Source: JALZOC01 sp038320555
GTDB taxonomy: Bacteria > Acidobacteriota > Vicinamibacteria > Vicinamibacterales > 2-12-FULL-66-21
NCBI GenBank assembly: GCA_038320555.1
Contig: JBBQEJ010000002.1
Coordinates: forward strand, 1-64,000
Length of the DNA: 64,000 nt
Direction: 5' to 3'
The notes under the pieces are model-generated. The model was not told the origin of the DNA. It searched no databases and saw only the letters and a list, made by a program, of their open reading frames with translations. Shown here piece after piece: positions 42,693-50,853 of the stretch (its first letter is position 1; every line of letters starts with the position of its first letter). Made by a program: the position numbers and the translations under genes.

Positions 42693-43781
42693 CTATGTCG
42701 CGTGGCGGAAGTTGATGACGTCGCCGTCCTGAACGACGTATTCCTTGCCTTCCAGACGAAGCTCGCCGTGGTCGCGGCAGGCCGCAAGCGTGCCGCGCGC
42801 GATCAGGTGCTCGTATCTGACGACCTCCGCGCGAATGAATCCACGCGAGATGTCGCTGTGGATTTCCCCCGCCGCCAGAACCGCCGACGTGTTGCGCGGG
42901 ATCGACCACGCGCGGTTCTCGTCCTCTCCCACGGTAAAAAACGAGATGTAGCCGAGAAGATCGTAGCTGGCACGGATCACCCGGTCGAGCCCGGACTCGC
43001 GCAAGCCCAGATCCGCCATGAAGGCAGCCGCATCCGCCGCATCGAGCTGGGCAATCTCCAGCTCGATCTTCGCGCAGATCGGGACCGCACGGGTGGCCGC
43101 GCCCGAAAGAAACGACTCGAGGCCACCCAGCCGGACGGCATCATCGGCGTGCGGGAGATCAGCCTCGTCGAGATTCAACACAATCAGCAGGGGTTTAGCC
43201 GACAGGAACTGAAATCCGCGCAGCCGCTTTGCGTCGTCACTGCCGAGATCAAGGGCGCGCAGCGCACGTCCTTCTTCGAGCGCCGTCCGGCAGCGCAGGA
43301 GAATCTCCTGTTCCTTCCGCAGGTCGGCGTTGTTGCCCTTCTTGAGATCCCGCTCGAGGCGCTCGAGGCGGCGCTCGACGACGCCAAGGTCCGCGAGGAT
43401 GACCTCATCTTCCATCGCGCGCACATCGCGCGCGGGATCGATCGTTCCCGCCGGATGCGCAACCGCTGGATCGCGAAACATGCGGACGACGTGGAGCAAC
43501 GCGTCAGCGTTGCGGAAGGGGGCGACGTCGAGAAGCGCCGCCGCGCCGGTCTTGGCTCCGCCGACGCCCGCGATGTCCGCGAATTCGACCGTTGCCGGCA
43601 CGTGCTTGCGCGGATTGAACAGCGCCGTCAGCCTGTCGAGCCTCTCATCAGGTACGCGCGAGACGCCGACATTCGCCTCCGACTTGCCAGCCGGGCGCGG
43701 CGCTTCCCGCGCGCTCGTCAGCAATTGAAACAAGGCTGTTTTCCCTGACGACGGAAATCCAATCAAACCGGCACGAAGCAT
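42693..43781 (-). CDS. ychF: YchF/OLA1 family ribosome-associated ATPase
   Basis: The 362-residue protein is a YchF-type Obg-related P-loop protein that prefers ATP and binds the ribosome. It has G1 GFPSSGKT (residues 8-15), EFADIAGV as G3, and NLDEAD where GTPases have NKxD, the substitution tied to ATP preference. A coiled region (ERRLERLERDLKKGNN) and a C-terminal TGS domain (YEHLIARGTLAACRDHGELRLEGKEYVVQDGDVI) follow. An AGGA site precedes ATG 43781. It reads away from the dcw cluster. Confidence 0.95.
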   Translation of the reverse strand: MLRAGLIGFPSSGKTALFQLLTSAREAPRPAGKSEANVGVSRVPDERLDRLTALFNPRKHVPATVEFADIAGVGGAKTGAAALLDVAPFRNADALLHVVRMFRDPAVAHPAGTIDPARDVRAMEDEVILADLGVVERRLERLERDLKKGNNADLRKEQEILLRCRTALEEGRALRALDLGSDDAKRLRGFQFLSAKPLLIVLNLDEADLPHADDAVRLGGLESFLSGAATRAVPICAKIELEIAQLDAADAAAFMADLGLRESGLDRVIRASYDLLGYISFFTVGEDENRAWSIPRNTSAVLAAGEIHSDISRGFIRAEVVRYEHLIARGTLAACRDHGELRLEGKEYVVQDGDVINFRHAT

Positions 43782-43835
43782 CTGTTTTCCTCAACACCGG
43801 GTGAGCTCGCCGCTCGGCACATACGCCTGCCCTGC

Positions 43836-43890
43836 TCTGAGCGAGCCGTCGCCCCAGAGCGAGTCGAAGGTCTCCAGAGCGGGTCGAAGG
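43836..43890. repeat. Degenerate direct repeat CCAGAGCGRGTCGAAGG
   Basis: Two 17-base copies at 43854-43870 and 43874-43890 differ at one position (A/G) and are 20 bases apart. A weaker copy precedes them (TCTGAGCGAGCCGTCG, 43836-43851). They lie in the gap between ychF and mraZ, which has no gene. Confidence 0.55.
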
Positions 43891-44001
43891 GGCTCTCAGA
43901 TCTGCCCATCCTAGCATGCGATTGCAACTCTGCCGTTGACCTTCGCCGGCGTTTTCGCCAGCGAAAATAAAGCGTAACACCATGAACGCGTGGAATTTGC
44001 G

Positions 44002-44030
44002 TTGACAGTCAGGCCTACGTTCTCTACTAT
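44002..44030 (+). promoter_or_regulatory. Sigma-70-type promoter of the dcw cluster
   Basis: TTGACA (44002-44007), a spacer of exactly 17 bases, then TACTAT (44025-44030). The -35 is perfect and the -10 matches TATAAT at four positions including the conserved A2 and T6. Transcription should start near 44037, right on the first TGGAR box. Confidence 0.85.
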
Positions 44031-44035
44031 CGCGG

Positions 44036-44060
44036 TGGAATTTTATGGAGCAAAGTGGAG
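44036..44060 (+). promoter_or_regulatory. Probable MraZ operator: three TGGAR direct repeats, 10-bp period
   Basis: TGGAA (44036), TGGAG (44046) and TGGAG (44056) are each separated by five bases. MraZ is known to bind short TGGG-type direct repeats with 5-base spacers in mraZ promoters. The third box also contains the GGAG ribosome-binding site of mraZ (44057-44060), so MraZ binding could affect both transcription and, if it bound RNA, translation. The TGGA form instead of TGGG is a difference to test. Confidence 0.75.
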
Positions 44061-44069
44061 TGAAGAGAC

Positions 44070-44510
44070 GTGCTCCGGGGCAACTACACCGCCAAAATTG
44101 ATGAGAAGGGCCGGCTCAAGATCCCGAACGCCTTTCGGACCCTCGTGGAGGGGCAGCACGGAAAGGAATTGTTCGTGACGAGCTTGACGGGGGAGTACGT
44201 CCGCATCTACCCGATGCCCATCTGGATGGCTCTCGAGGAAAAGCTGGCGGCCGTTCCCTCGACGCACCCGGCCCGGCTCAAGTATTTCGACCGCATCAAC
44301 TATTTCGGTCAGACCGCTGAATTCGACGTCCAGGGGCGGGTCCTCATCCATCCGCGTCTCCGGGAGTCGGCGGGAATGACTGGTGAGGTCGATGTGTTCG
44401 GACAGTACGCCTGGCTCGACGTCTGGAACCACGAACGGTTCGTCGCCAAGCTTCAGCGCGAGCCGTACACCGATGACGATGCGCGCGCCCTCTCGGAGTT
44501 CGGGATTTGA
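44070..44510 (+). CDS. mraZ: Transcriptional regulator MraZ
   Basis: MraZ (146 aa) is an AbrB-like DNA-binding protein that represses the dcw cluster in several bacteria. The first AbrB-like half is LRGNYTAKIDEKGRLKIPNAF and the second is FDVQGRVLIHPRLRESAGMTG, matching the usual duplicated fold and length (about 140-150 aa). The GTG start at 44070 follows GGAG by nine bases. Three TGGAR boxes upstream suggest autoregulation. Its stop overlaps the TTG start of rsmH. Confidence 0.96.
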   Translation: MLRGNYTAKIDEKGRLKIPNAFRTLVEGQHGKELFVTSLTGEYVRIYPMPIWMALEEKLAAVPSTHPARLKYFDRINYFGQTAEFDVQGRVLIHPRLRESAGMTGEVDVFGQYAWLDVWNHERFVAKLQREPYTDDDARALSEFGI

Positions 44511-45400
44511 GCGTGAACCCCGTGCACGAACCGGTCATGGTGGCCGAAACGGTTGCGCTGCTCGAACCCGCCCGCGGCGGGCTGTTTGTCGACTGCACGG
44601 TCGGTCTCGGCGGTCACGCGCGCGCGATTCTCGCCGGAGGCGCCACCCGTCTGATTGGTCTCGACCGCGACATGACGGCGCTCGCGATGGCTGCTGAAAC
44701 GCTGGCCGACTGGCGCGACCGCGTAGAGCTCGTGCACGCCGATTACCGCGAGCTCCAATCGGTGCTCGCCCCGCGCGGCATCGCCGGCATCGCCGGCGCG
44801 CTGGCGGATCTTGGGGTCTCATCAATGCAATTCGACACCGAAGGGCGTGGATTCAGCTTCCGTCGCGACGAACCGCTCGACATGCGGATGGACCAGACGC
44901 AGGGGGCCACCGCGGCCGACTTGATTGCCGGTACCGGCGAAGAGGACCTGGCGAACGTGATCTTCCAGTTCGGGGAGGAGCGTTTTTCGCGCCGCATCGC
45001 GCGCGGCATCGTCGAGGCGCGGCGCACCGGGCGCATAGCCACAACCGGGCGGCTCGCGCAGATCGTCCGTCGTGCGGTGCCCCGAAAGGGTTACCAGCGG
45101 ATCGATCCGGCCACGCGCACGTTCCAGGCGCTGCGAATCTGGGTGAATCGCGAGCTCGACGGGCTCGACGCGTTTCTCGTCGATGCCTCGCGCCTGCTCA
45201 GCTCCGGAGCCCGGCTCGCGGTCATCACGTTTCATTCGCTCGAGGATCGCATCGTCAAGCACGTATTCCGGGCGCTGGCGGCAGCCGGAGAGGCCCTGCG
45301 CGTGCTGACGCGCAGGCCGGTGGTGCCGGGGGAGGCAGAAGTGGCGCGCAACCCGCGCGCGCGGAGCGCCAAATTGCGCGCGATTGAGAGGCTCGCATGA
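44507..45400 (+). CDS. rsmH: 16S rRNA (cytosine-1402-N4)-methyltransferase RsmH
   Basis: RsmH (297 aa) methylates C1402 of 16S rRNA. Family landmarks: the N-terminal HEPVMVAETVALLEP, the SAM motif FVDCTVGLGGHA, GLDRDMTALAMA, ADLGVSSMQFD and RTFQALRIWVNRELD. The start is TTG 44507, forming TTGA with the mraZ stop and lying 8 bases after GGAG; GTG 44513 is an alternative. It is second in the dcw cluster, as usual. Confidence 0.96.
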   Translation: MSVNPVHEPVMVAETVALLEPARGGLFVDCTVGLGGHARAILAGGATRLIGLDRDMTALAMAAETLADWRDRVELVHADYRELQSVLAPRGIAGIAGALADLGVSSMQFDTEGRGFSFRRDEPLDMRMDQTQGATAADLIAGTGEEDLANVIFQFGEERFSRRIARGIVEARRTGRIATTGRLAQIVRRAVPRKGYQRIDPATRTFQALRIWVNRELDGLDAFLVDASRLLSSGARLAVITFHSLEDRIVKHVFRALAAAGEALRVLTRRPVVPGEAEVARNPRARSAKLRAIERLA

Positions 45401-45789
45401 GCGGGATCGATTTCGAGTACGCGATCAAGAAAGACGTCCGGAACAACCCCATCGTCCGTGAAGTGGACGAGGCGCGCCAGCGCCAGCTGCTCCAGTCGGT
45501 CGTGATCGGCGGACTTCTGTCACTCGTGATCCTGTTCTCGGCCTGGCAGCGGTTCGCGCTGCTCGGGCACGGCTACGAGATGCAGCGGATGCAGCAGGAA
45601 CGGGCGGAGCAGGAGGAAGTTAGCCGCCACCTGCGCCTCGAAATCGAAACGCTGCGTTCGCCGGCGCGCATCGAGCGGATTGCGATCCGGCAGCTGCACT
45701 TGATCGCTCCCGCGCGCGACGAGGCGATTGTCCTCGAGCGGGTGACGCCGTCGGCGCCTCCCGAAAAATCGATCGTGGCGGCGCGCTGA
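45397..45789 (+). CDS. ftsL: FtsL-like cell division protein
   Basis: This 130-residue bitopic protein has a cytoplasmic basic N-terminus, one membrane helix (VVIGGLLSLVILFSAWQRF) and a periplasmic coiled-coil (EMQRMQQERAEQEEVSRHLRL) ending in a proline-rich tail. That topology and the place between rsmH and the division transpeptidase identify FtsL, which with FtsB/FtsQ activates septal wall synthesis. Sequence similarity is low across the family, so the call rests on position and topology. ATGA overlap with rsmH. Confidence 0.8.
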   Translation: MSGIDFEYAIKKDVRNNPIVREVDEARQRQLLQSVVIGGLLSLVILFSAWQRFALLGHGYEMQRMQQERAEQEEVSRHLRLEIETLRSPARIERIAIRQLHLIAPARDEAIVLERVTPSAPPEKSIVAAR

Positions 45790-45813
45790 TCGGACGGCGC
45801 GTCAGGAGGACCG

Positions 45814-47904
45814 TTGGCGAACGAACACGGCAGCCGATTCAAGCTCCCCTGGAGTGGATCCGCGCAGCGCATCCTGCGGCGCGAACCCGCGGCGACGGCG
45901 CCCGACTGGCGCGACACGCTCCGATCGCGAGTGCTCATCTGCGCGGCGCTCCTGGCGGTGTGGACGGTTGCGATCGAGGGACGTCTGCTGTACCTGCAGG
46001 TCTTCGAGCACGGCGACATGATGGCCCGCGCGAACCGCCAGCAGCTCAAGACCATCAAGCTGCCGGCCAAGCGCGGCGGAATCGTCGATCGTGGCGGCAA
46101 CCTGCTCGCGTACAGCGTGGACGCCGACACCATCGCGGCCGATCCGTCGGACATCGACAACCCGGACGAGGTGGCATCGCGCATCTGCGCGGCGCTCGAT
46201 GAGTGTGGCGCGCAGCAGCGGCAGCTCATGGCCGAGCGCCTGCGCGGAAAAGGACAGTTCGCGTACCTGGCGCGGCAGGTGTCGTCCGACGAAGCCCGTC
46301 GGGTCAAAGCGCTCGAGGTGCCCGGCCTGCTGTTCTACAAGGAAAGCCGGCGGTACTATCCGAAGAAGGAGCTCGCCGCGACCGTTCTCGGGTACGTCGG
46401 GCTCGACAACGGCGGCCTGGCGGGGCTCGAATCGACGTTCGATGGGCGCATCCGTGGACGCGAAGGCAAGATCCTTCTGCAGACCGACGCCCGGCGGCAC
46501 GCGATGTCGACCCGCGAAGAGCGCCCGCCGACGGCGGGCGACGGTCTCGAGCTGACGATCGACGAATACCTCCAGTACATCGCGGATCGCGAGCTGCGTA
46601 TCGGCGTAGCGGAGAACGCGGCGGCCGGCGGCACCGCCATCATCCTCGAGCCGCAGACCGGCGAGATCCTCGCGATGGCGAACTGGCCGACCTTCAATCC
46701 CAACGCCTTCAACGCGTCCGACGTCGTCGCGCGCCGCAACCGCGCGATCCAGGACTTGTATGAGCCCGGTTCGACCTTCAAGGTCGTCACCGCATCGGCG
46801 GCGATCGAGGAAGGCCTCATCAGGCCAACCGATCAGATCGACTGCAGCCCTGGGTACATCACGTTCGGCAGCCGGATGATCCGCGATACCCACGAGTACG
46901 GCGTCCTTCCGTTCATTGATGTCATTGCAAAGTCGAGCAACGTCGGGGCGATAAAAGTCGGGATGAAGCTGGGGCCCGAGCGCCTCGGACGCTACATCAG
47001 CCGCTTCGGGTTCGGGCAGGCGATTGCGCCCGATTTCCGGGGAGAGAACAGCGGCATTGTCTGGAATCCCGCACGGCTCGACGCGAGCGCGCTCGCCTCG
47101 GTTTCGATGGGGTACCAGGTCGGCGTCACGCCGCTGCAGATGGCGGCGGCCGTGAGTATCGTCGCCAACGGCGGCGAGCTCGTCGAACCTCACGTGGTGC
47201 GCGCATTCATCCGGAACGGCCGGCGGGAAGAAGTGCCGCGCAAGGTCGTGCGCCGCGCGATTACGGCGGAGACAGCGGCGACGATGACCAGCATCATGGA
47301 AGCGGTCGTCGAGCGCGGAACCGCCAAGACCTTCGCGCAGATGGAGGGCTATACGGTCGCGGGGAAGACGGGCACCGCCTCCAAGCTCGTGAACGGGCGC
47401 TATTCCAAGTCCGACTACAACGCGTCGTTTGTCGGCTTCGTGCCGTCGCGCAACCCGGCTATCACCATCGTCGTCGTCATCGACTCTCCGCACGCGCATG
47501 GCTTCTACGGAGCGACGGTGTCGGCGCCGGTCTTCAAGCGCATTGCTGAAGCGGCACTGCGGCATCTCGGTGTGGGTCCGACACTGAACCCGCCTCCGCC
47601 CGTGATCGTCGCGCGTTATGAATCGCAGGCGCAGGACATGGGCGCGTTGCGAGCGGGGGTACCCGTGACGCCGTCGCGGGCCGCGGAGGTCAACTCTCCC
47701 GGGCAGATGCCGGATCTGCGCGGCTTGAGCGCGCGCGAAGCGCTACGGACGCTGACACGCATCGGGTTGACGGCGCGGATCGCAGGCAGCGGCTTCGTGA
47801 TCGACCAGTCGCCGGAAGCCGGATCGCTGCTCGTTCGCGGCGACGCATGCATTCTCAGACTCGGACGCCGTCCGGTGGCGCCGACGGGAGGAAACCGGCC
47901 GTGA
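45814..47904 (+). CDS. ftsI: Division-type penicillin-binding protein (FtsI-like) with PASTA domain
   Basis: A 696-residue class B PBP that cross-links septal peptidoglycan. One N-terminal membrane helix (VLICAALLAVWTVAIEG) precedes the dimerisation region. The transpeptidase has SxxK in EPGSTFK (S320, K323), SxN at S374-N376 and KTG at K518-G520. A single PASTA-like domain (MPDLRGLSAREALRTLTRIG) ends it; such tails are usual in Gram-positive PBPs and less so in Proteobacteria. The start is TTG 45814 after AGGAGG. It overlaps murE by GTGA. Confidence 0.93.
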   Translation: MANEHGSRFKLPWSGSAQRILRREPAATAPDWRDTLRSRVLICAALLAVWTVAIEGRLLYLQVFEHGDMMARANRQQLKTIKLPAKRGGIVDRGGNLLAYSVDADTIAADPSDIDNPDEVASRICAALDECGAQQRQLMAERLRGKGQFAYLARQVSSDEARRVKALEVPGLLFYKESRRYYPKKELAATVLGYVGLDNGGLAGLESTFDGRIRGREGKILLQTDARRHAMSTREERPPTAGDGLELTIDEYLQYIADRELRIGVAENAAAGGTAIILEPQTGEILAMANWPTFNPNAFNASDVVARRNRAIQDLYEPGSTFKVVTASAAIEEGLIRPTDQIDCSPGYITFGSRMIRDTHEYGVLPFIDVIAKSSNVGAIKVGMKLGPERLGRYISRFGFGQAIAPDFRGENSGIVWNPARLDASALASVSMGYQVGVTPLQMAAAVSIVANGGELVEPHVVRAFIRNGRREEVPRKVVRRAITAETAATMTSIMEAVVERGTAKTFAQMEGYTVAGKTGTASKLVNGRYSKSDYNASFVGFVPSRNPAITIVVVIDSPHAHGFYGATVSAPVFKRIAEAALRHLGVGPTLNPPPPVIVARYESQAQDMGALRAGVPVTPSRAAEVNSPGQMPDLRGLSAREALRTLTRIGLTARIAGSGFVIDQSPEAGSLLVRGDACILRLGRRPVAPTGGNRP

Positions 47905-49430
47905 CACTCCGCGATCTCCTTCGTGAGATCCCGGATCAACCGGCCGTTGCGGGTGTGAGCGACGCGTCCGCCGGCGATACCAGGGTGACGTCCGTGGCGT
48001 ACGACTCCCGGCAGGCAGGGCCGGGTTCCGTATTCGTCGCGCTCCGTGGTGTCCAGGCCGACGGCGCGTCGTTCGCGCGAGATGCGCTCGCACGCGGTGC
48101 CGTCGCCGTGGTGTCCGAAGCCGCCGCGCCGGACGGCGTGACGCGGCCCTGGATGCAGGTGGCCGACGCGCGGCTGGCGCTCGCGGCGCTGGCGGCCGCG
48201 CTGTATGGACGCCCCAGCGAGGAGCTGACGCTCGTCGGTATCACAGGAACGAACGGAAAGACGACCACGTCGTACTTGCTGGCGTCGATCTTCGAGGCGG
48301 CCGGTATCCGGTGCGGGCGGATCGGCACCGTGGGCTACCGGATCGGCAATCGCGAGATGGACGCGGCGCGCACGACGCCCGAGGCGCCCGATCTGCAGCG
48401 CCTGCTGCGCGAGATGGTCACGGAGGGATGCGGCGCCTGCGTCATGGAAGCGTCGTCGCATGCACTCGCGCTGCGGCGGGTGGATCGGTTGCACTTTGCC
48501 GCCGCGATCTTCACGAACCTCACGCGCGATCATCTCGATTTCCACCGCGACATGGAGGAGTACTTCCGCGCGAAGCGCCGCCTTGCCGAGTTGCTCCCGG
48601 ACGCGGGCATTGCCGTGACGAACCTCGACGATCGCCGCGGCGCCGAGTTCGGCGCGGCGGCGCGGCGGCCGGTCACGTACGCGATCGCCGCGGCCGCCGA
48701 CGTGCGTCCGGGACCGATCGGCCTGTCGCTCGATGGGCTCGCGTTCGACGTGCGGACGCCTCGGGGTGCCCTTCGCCTCCGTTCGCCGCTTGTCGGCCGG
48801 CCCAACGCGTACAACATTCTGGCTGCGGTCGCTGCCGCCATGGCGCTCGACGTGCGGTTCAGCGCGATCGAAACCGGCATCGCTCAGCTGTCGGGCGTGC
48901 CGGGGCGTTTCCAGGTGGTGTCGGATGCCGCCGACGATGTCCGGGTGATCGTCGATTACGCGCACACCGACGATGCGCTGAAAAACCTGCTGGAGACCGC
49001 GCGGCCGCTCGCAACGGGCCGGCTGATCACGGTCTTCGGTTGCGGAGGGGATCGCGATCGCGCGAAACGGCCGCTCATGGGGGCGGTGGCCGCCCGGCTG
49101 AGCGACCTCGTGATCGTGACGTCGGATAACCCGAGATCGGAGGACCCCGACCAGATCATCGACGAGGTCAAGCGCGGCATCGTGATGCCCGCCGATCGCA
49201 CCCCGCCGAACGCGCGGGCGCCGAAATCGACGCCGTTTCTCGCGATCAGCGATCGCCACACGGCAATCGAACGCGCCGTACACGACGCGCGCACCGGGGA
49301 TCTGGTGCTCATCGCCGGCAAGGGACACGAAAAGTACCAGGTCATTGGCGACCGGACTTTGCCCTTCGACGACGTGGAGGTGGCACGCACGGCGCTGGCG
49401 CGACGGCGGGCCGGCTCGAGCGTGTCCTAG
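47901..49430 (+). CDS. murE: UDP-MurNAc-L-Ala-D-Glu:meso-diaminopimelate ligase MurE
   Basis: MurE (509 aa) adds the third residue to the peptidoglycan stem. The P-loop is ITGTNGKTTTSYL, the lysine-carbamylation region and EASSHALALRRVDRL are typical, and the C-terminal DNPR motif (D409-R412) marks specificity for meso-diaminopimelate. GTG 47901 overlaps the ftsI stop as GTGA; codons before it are in ftsI. This residue choice agrees with a Gram-negative type wall. Confidence 0.95.
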   Translation: MTLRDLLREIPDQPAVAGVSDASAGDTRVTSVAYDSRQAGPGSVFVALRGVQADGASFARDALARGAVAVVSEAAAPDGVTRPWMQVADARLALAALAAALYGRPSEELTLVGITGTNGKTTTSYLLASIFEAAGIRCGRIGTVGYRIGNREMDAARTTPEAPDLQRLLREMVTEGCGACVMEASSHALALRRVDRLHFAAAIFTNLTRDHLDFHRDMEEYFRAKRRLAELLPDAGIAVTNLDDRRGAEFGAAARRPVTYAIAAAADVRPGPIGLSLDGLAFDVRTPRGALRLRSPLVGRPNAYNILAAVAAAMALDVRFSAIETGIAQLSGVPGRFQVVSDAADDVRVIVDYAHTDDALKNLLETARPLATGRLITVFGCGGDRDRAKRPLMGAVAARLSDLVIVTSDNPRSEDPDQIIDEVKRGIVMPADRTPPNARAPKSTPFLAISDRHTAIERAVHDARTGDLVLIAGKGHEKYQVIGDRTLPFDDVEVARTALARRRAGSSVS

Positions 49431-49434
49431 TGGC

Positions 49435-50853
49435 GTGGATCGTGTGCCGTTGACCGCGGGACACATCGTGGCCGCCACCGGCGGGCGGCTCGTACATGGA
49501 CGCGCGGATCAGGCGATCGACACAATCTCGATCGACTCCCGCAGAGTGGGGGCTGGTGATTTCTTCGTGGCCATCCGCGGCGAGCGCTTCGACGGACATC
49601 GCTTCGTTGCCGACTCACTGGCGCGCGGAGCGCGTGGCGCGCTGGTCGAGGAGACGGCAGCAGGCACGGCGCAGGCCGCGGCAGGAGGTCATCGAGACGC
49701 GGTGCTGATTGCCGTCGAGGACACGACGCGCGGCCTCCAGGACATCGCGCGCGACGTGCGGCAGCGCTCCGGAACGAAGATCGTCGCGATCACAGGCAGC
49801 GCAGGGAAGACGACGACAAAGGAAGTCGCGGCGGAATTTCTTTCGACGCGATATCGAGTATTTCGCAACACAGGGAACTTCAACAACCACATCGGCCTGC
49901 CGCTCTCGCTCCTCGAGCTGCGGTCGCGACCTGAGGTGGCGGTGGTCGAGCTCGGCATGAATCACCCCGGAGAAATCCGAACGCTCGTCGGCATCGCGCA
50001 GCCGGAGGTCCGGGTGTGGACCAACGTCGGCGACGCGCACGCCGGATTCTTCGCCTCCACGGACGCGATTGCCGATGCCAAGGGTGAAATCCTGGAGGGT
50101 GCACGCACCGGCGACGTGCTGGTGGCCAACGCCGACGACAGCCGCATCGCCGCGCGGGCCGGTGCCTTTGCCGGACGTGTGATGACGTTCGGGCTCGAGC
50201 ACTCCGCCGACGTACGCGCGACCGACATCGAGGAGCGGGGCCTCGACGGCATCGCGGCGCGGGTCCGTACTCCTGTCGGCGATATGGACCTCGAGACGCC
50301 GCTCCTCGGCCTGGGCAATCTCGCCAACGTGCTCGCGGCGGTTGCCGTCGCCCTGCAATTCGACGTTCCGCTCGACGATGTCGCCGCGGCGGCTGCCGGG
50401 CTGCGAGCAGCGCATCGCCGCGGCGAGTTATTGCGTCTTCCCGGAGGACTCACGCTCATTGACGACTCGTACAACTCCAGTCCGGCGGCGCTCAAGCGTG
50501 CCCTGCAGACGATGAAGACGGCGAGTGGCAGCGCGCGCAAAATCGCGGTCCTCGGCGAAATGCTCGAGCTCGGCGCCCACGCTACTCGGTTGCACGAAGA
50601 GTGCGGCGCCCTGGCGGCCGCCGTCGGACTCGACCTGCTCATCGCCGTCGGCGGCCCGCCCGCGCGCGCGCTCGCGGATGCGGCGATACGGAGCGGGATG
50701 GCGGAATCCTCTGTCGCCTGGGTCGCGACCAGCGCCGAGGCCGCGGAGTTTGCCGCCGGACGGACACGGCCGGGCGACCTCGTGCTGGTCAAAGGTTCAC
50801 GCGGCATCGGCACCGACGCTGTCGTCGATCGCCTGACGGCGGAGTTCGCCTGA
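49435..50853 (+). CDS. murF: UDP-MurNAc-tripeptide:D-Ala-D-Ala ligase MurF
   Basis: MurF (472 aa) adds D-Ala-D-Ala to complete the UDP-MurNAc-pentapeptide. The P-loop AITGSAGKTTTKE, NTGNFNNHIGLPLSLLE, ELGMNHPGEIRTL and IDDSYNSSPAALKRAL are characteristic. The start is taken as GTG 49435, five bases after murE; GTG 49444 is possible. The ATG of mraY overlaps its stop by one base. No D-Ala-D-Ala ligase (ddl) gene is in the window. Confidence 0.95.
   Translation: MDRVPLTAGHIVAATGGRLVHGRADQAIDTISIDSRRVGAGDFFVAIRGERFDGHRFVADSLARGARGALVEETAAGTAQAAAGGHRDAVLIAVEDTTRGLQDIARDVRQRSGTKIVAITGSAGKTTTKEVAAEFLSTRYRVFRNTGNFNNHIGLPLSLLELRSRPEVAVVELGMNHPGEIRTLVGIAQPEVRVWTNVGDAHAGFFASTDAIADAKGEILEGARTGDVLVANADDSRIAARAGAFAGRVMTFGLEHSADVRATDIEERGLDGIAARVRTPVGDMDLETPLLGLGNLANVLAAVAVALQFDVPLDDVAAAAAGLRAAHRRGELLRLPGGLTLIDDSYNSSPAALKRALQTMKTASGSARKIAVLGEMLELGAHATRLHEECGALAAAVGLDLLIAVGGPPARALADAAIRSGMAESSVAWVATSAEAAEFAAGRTRPGDLVLVKGSRGIGTDAVVDRLTAEFA

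Noticed and set aside
45802..47565. Minus-strand open frame of 587 codons opposite ftsI
   Set aside because: It is antisense to a PBP with all catalytic motifs; no recognisable domain.
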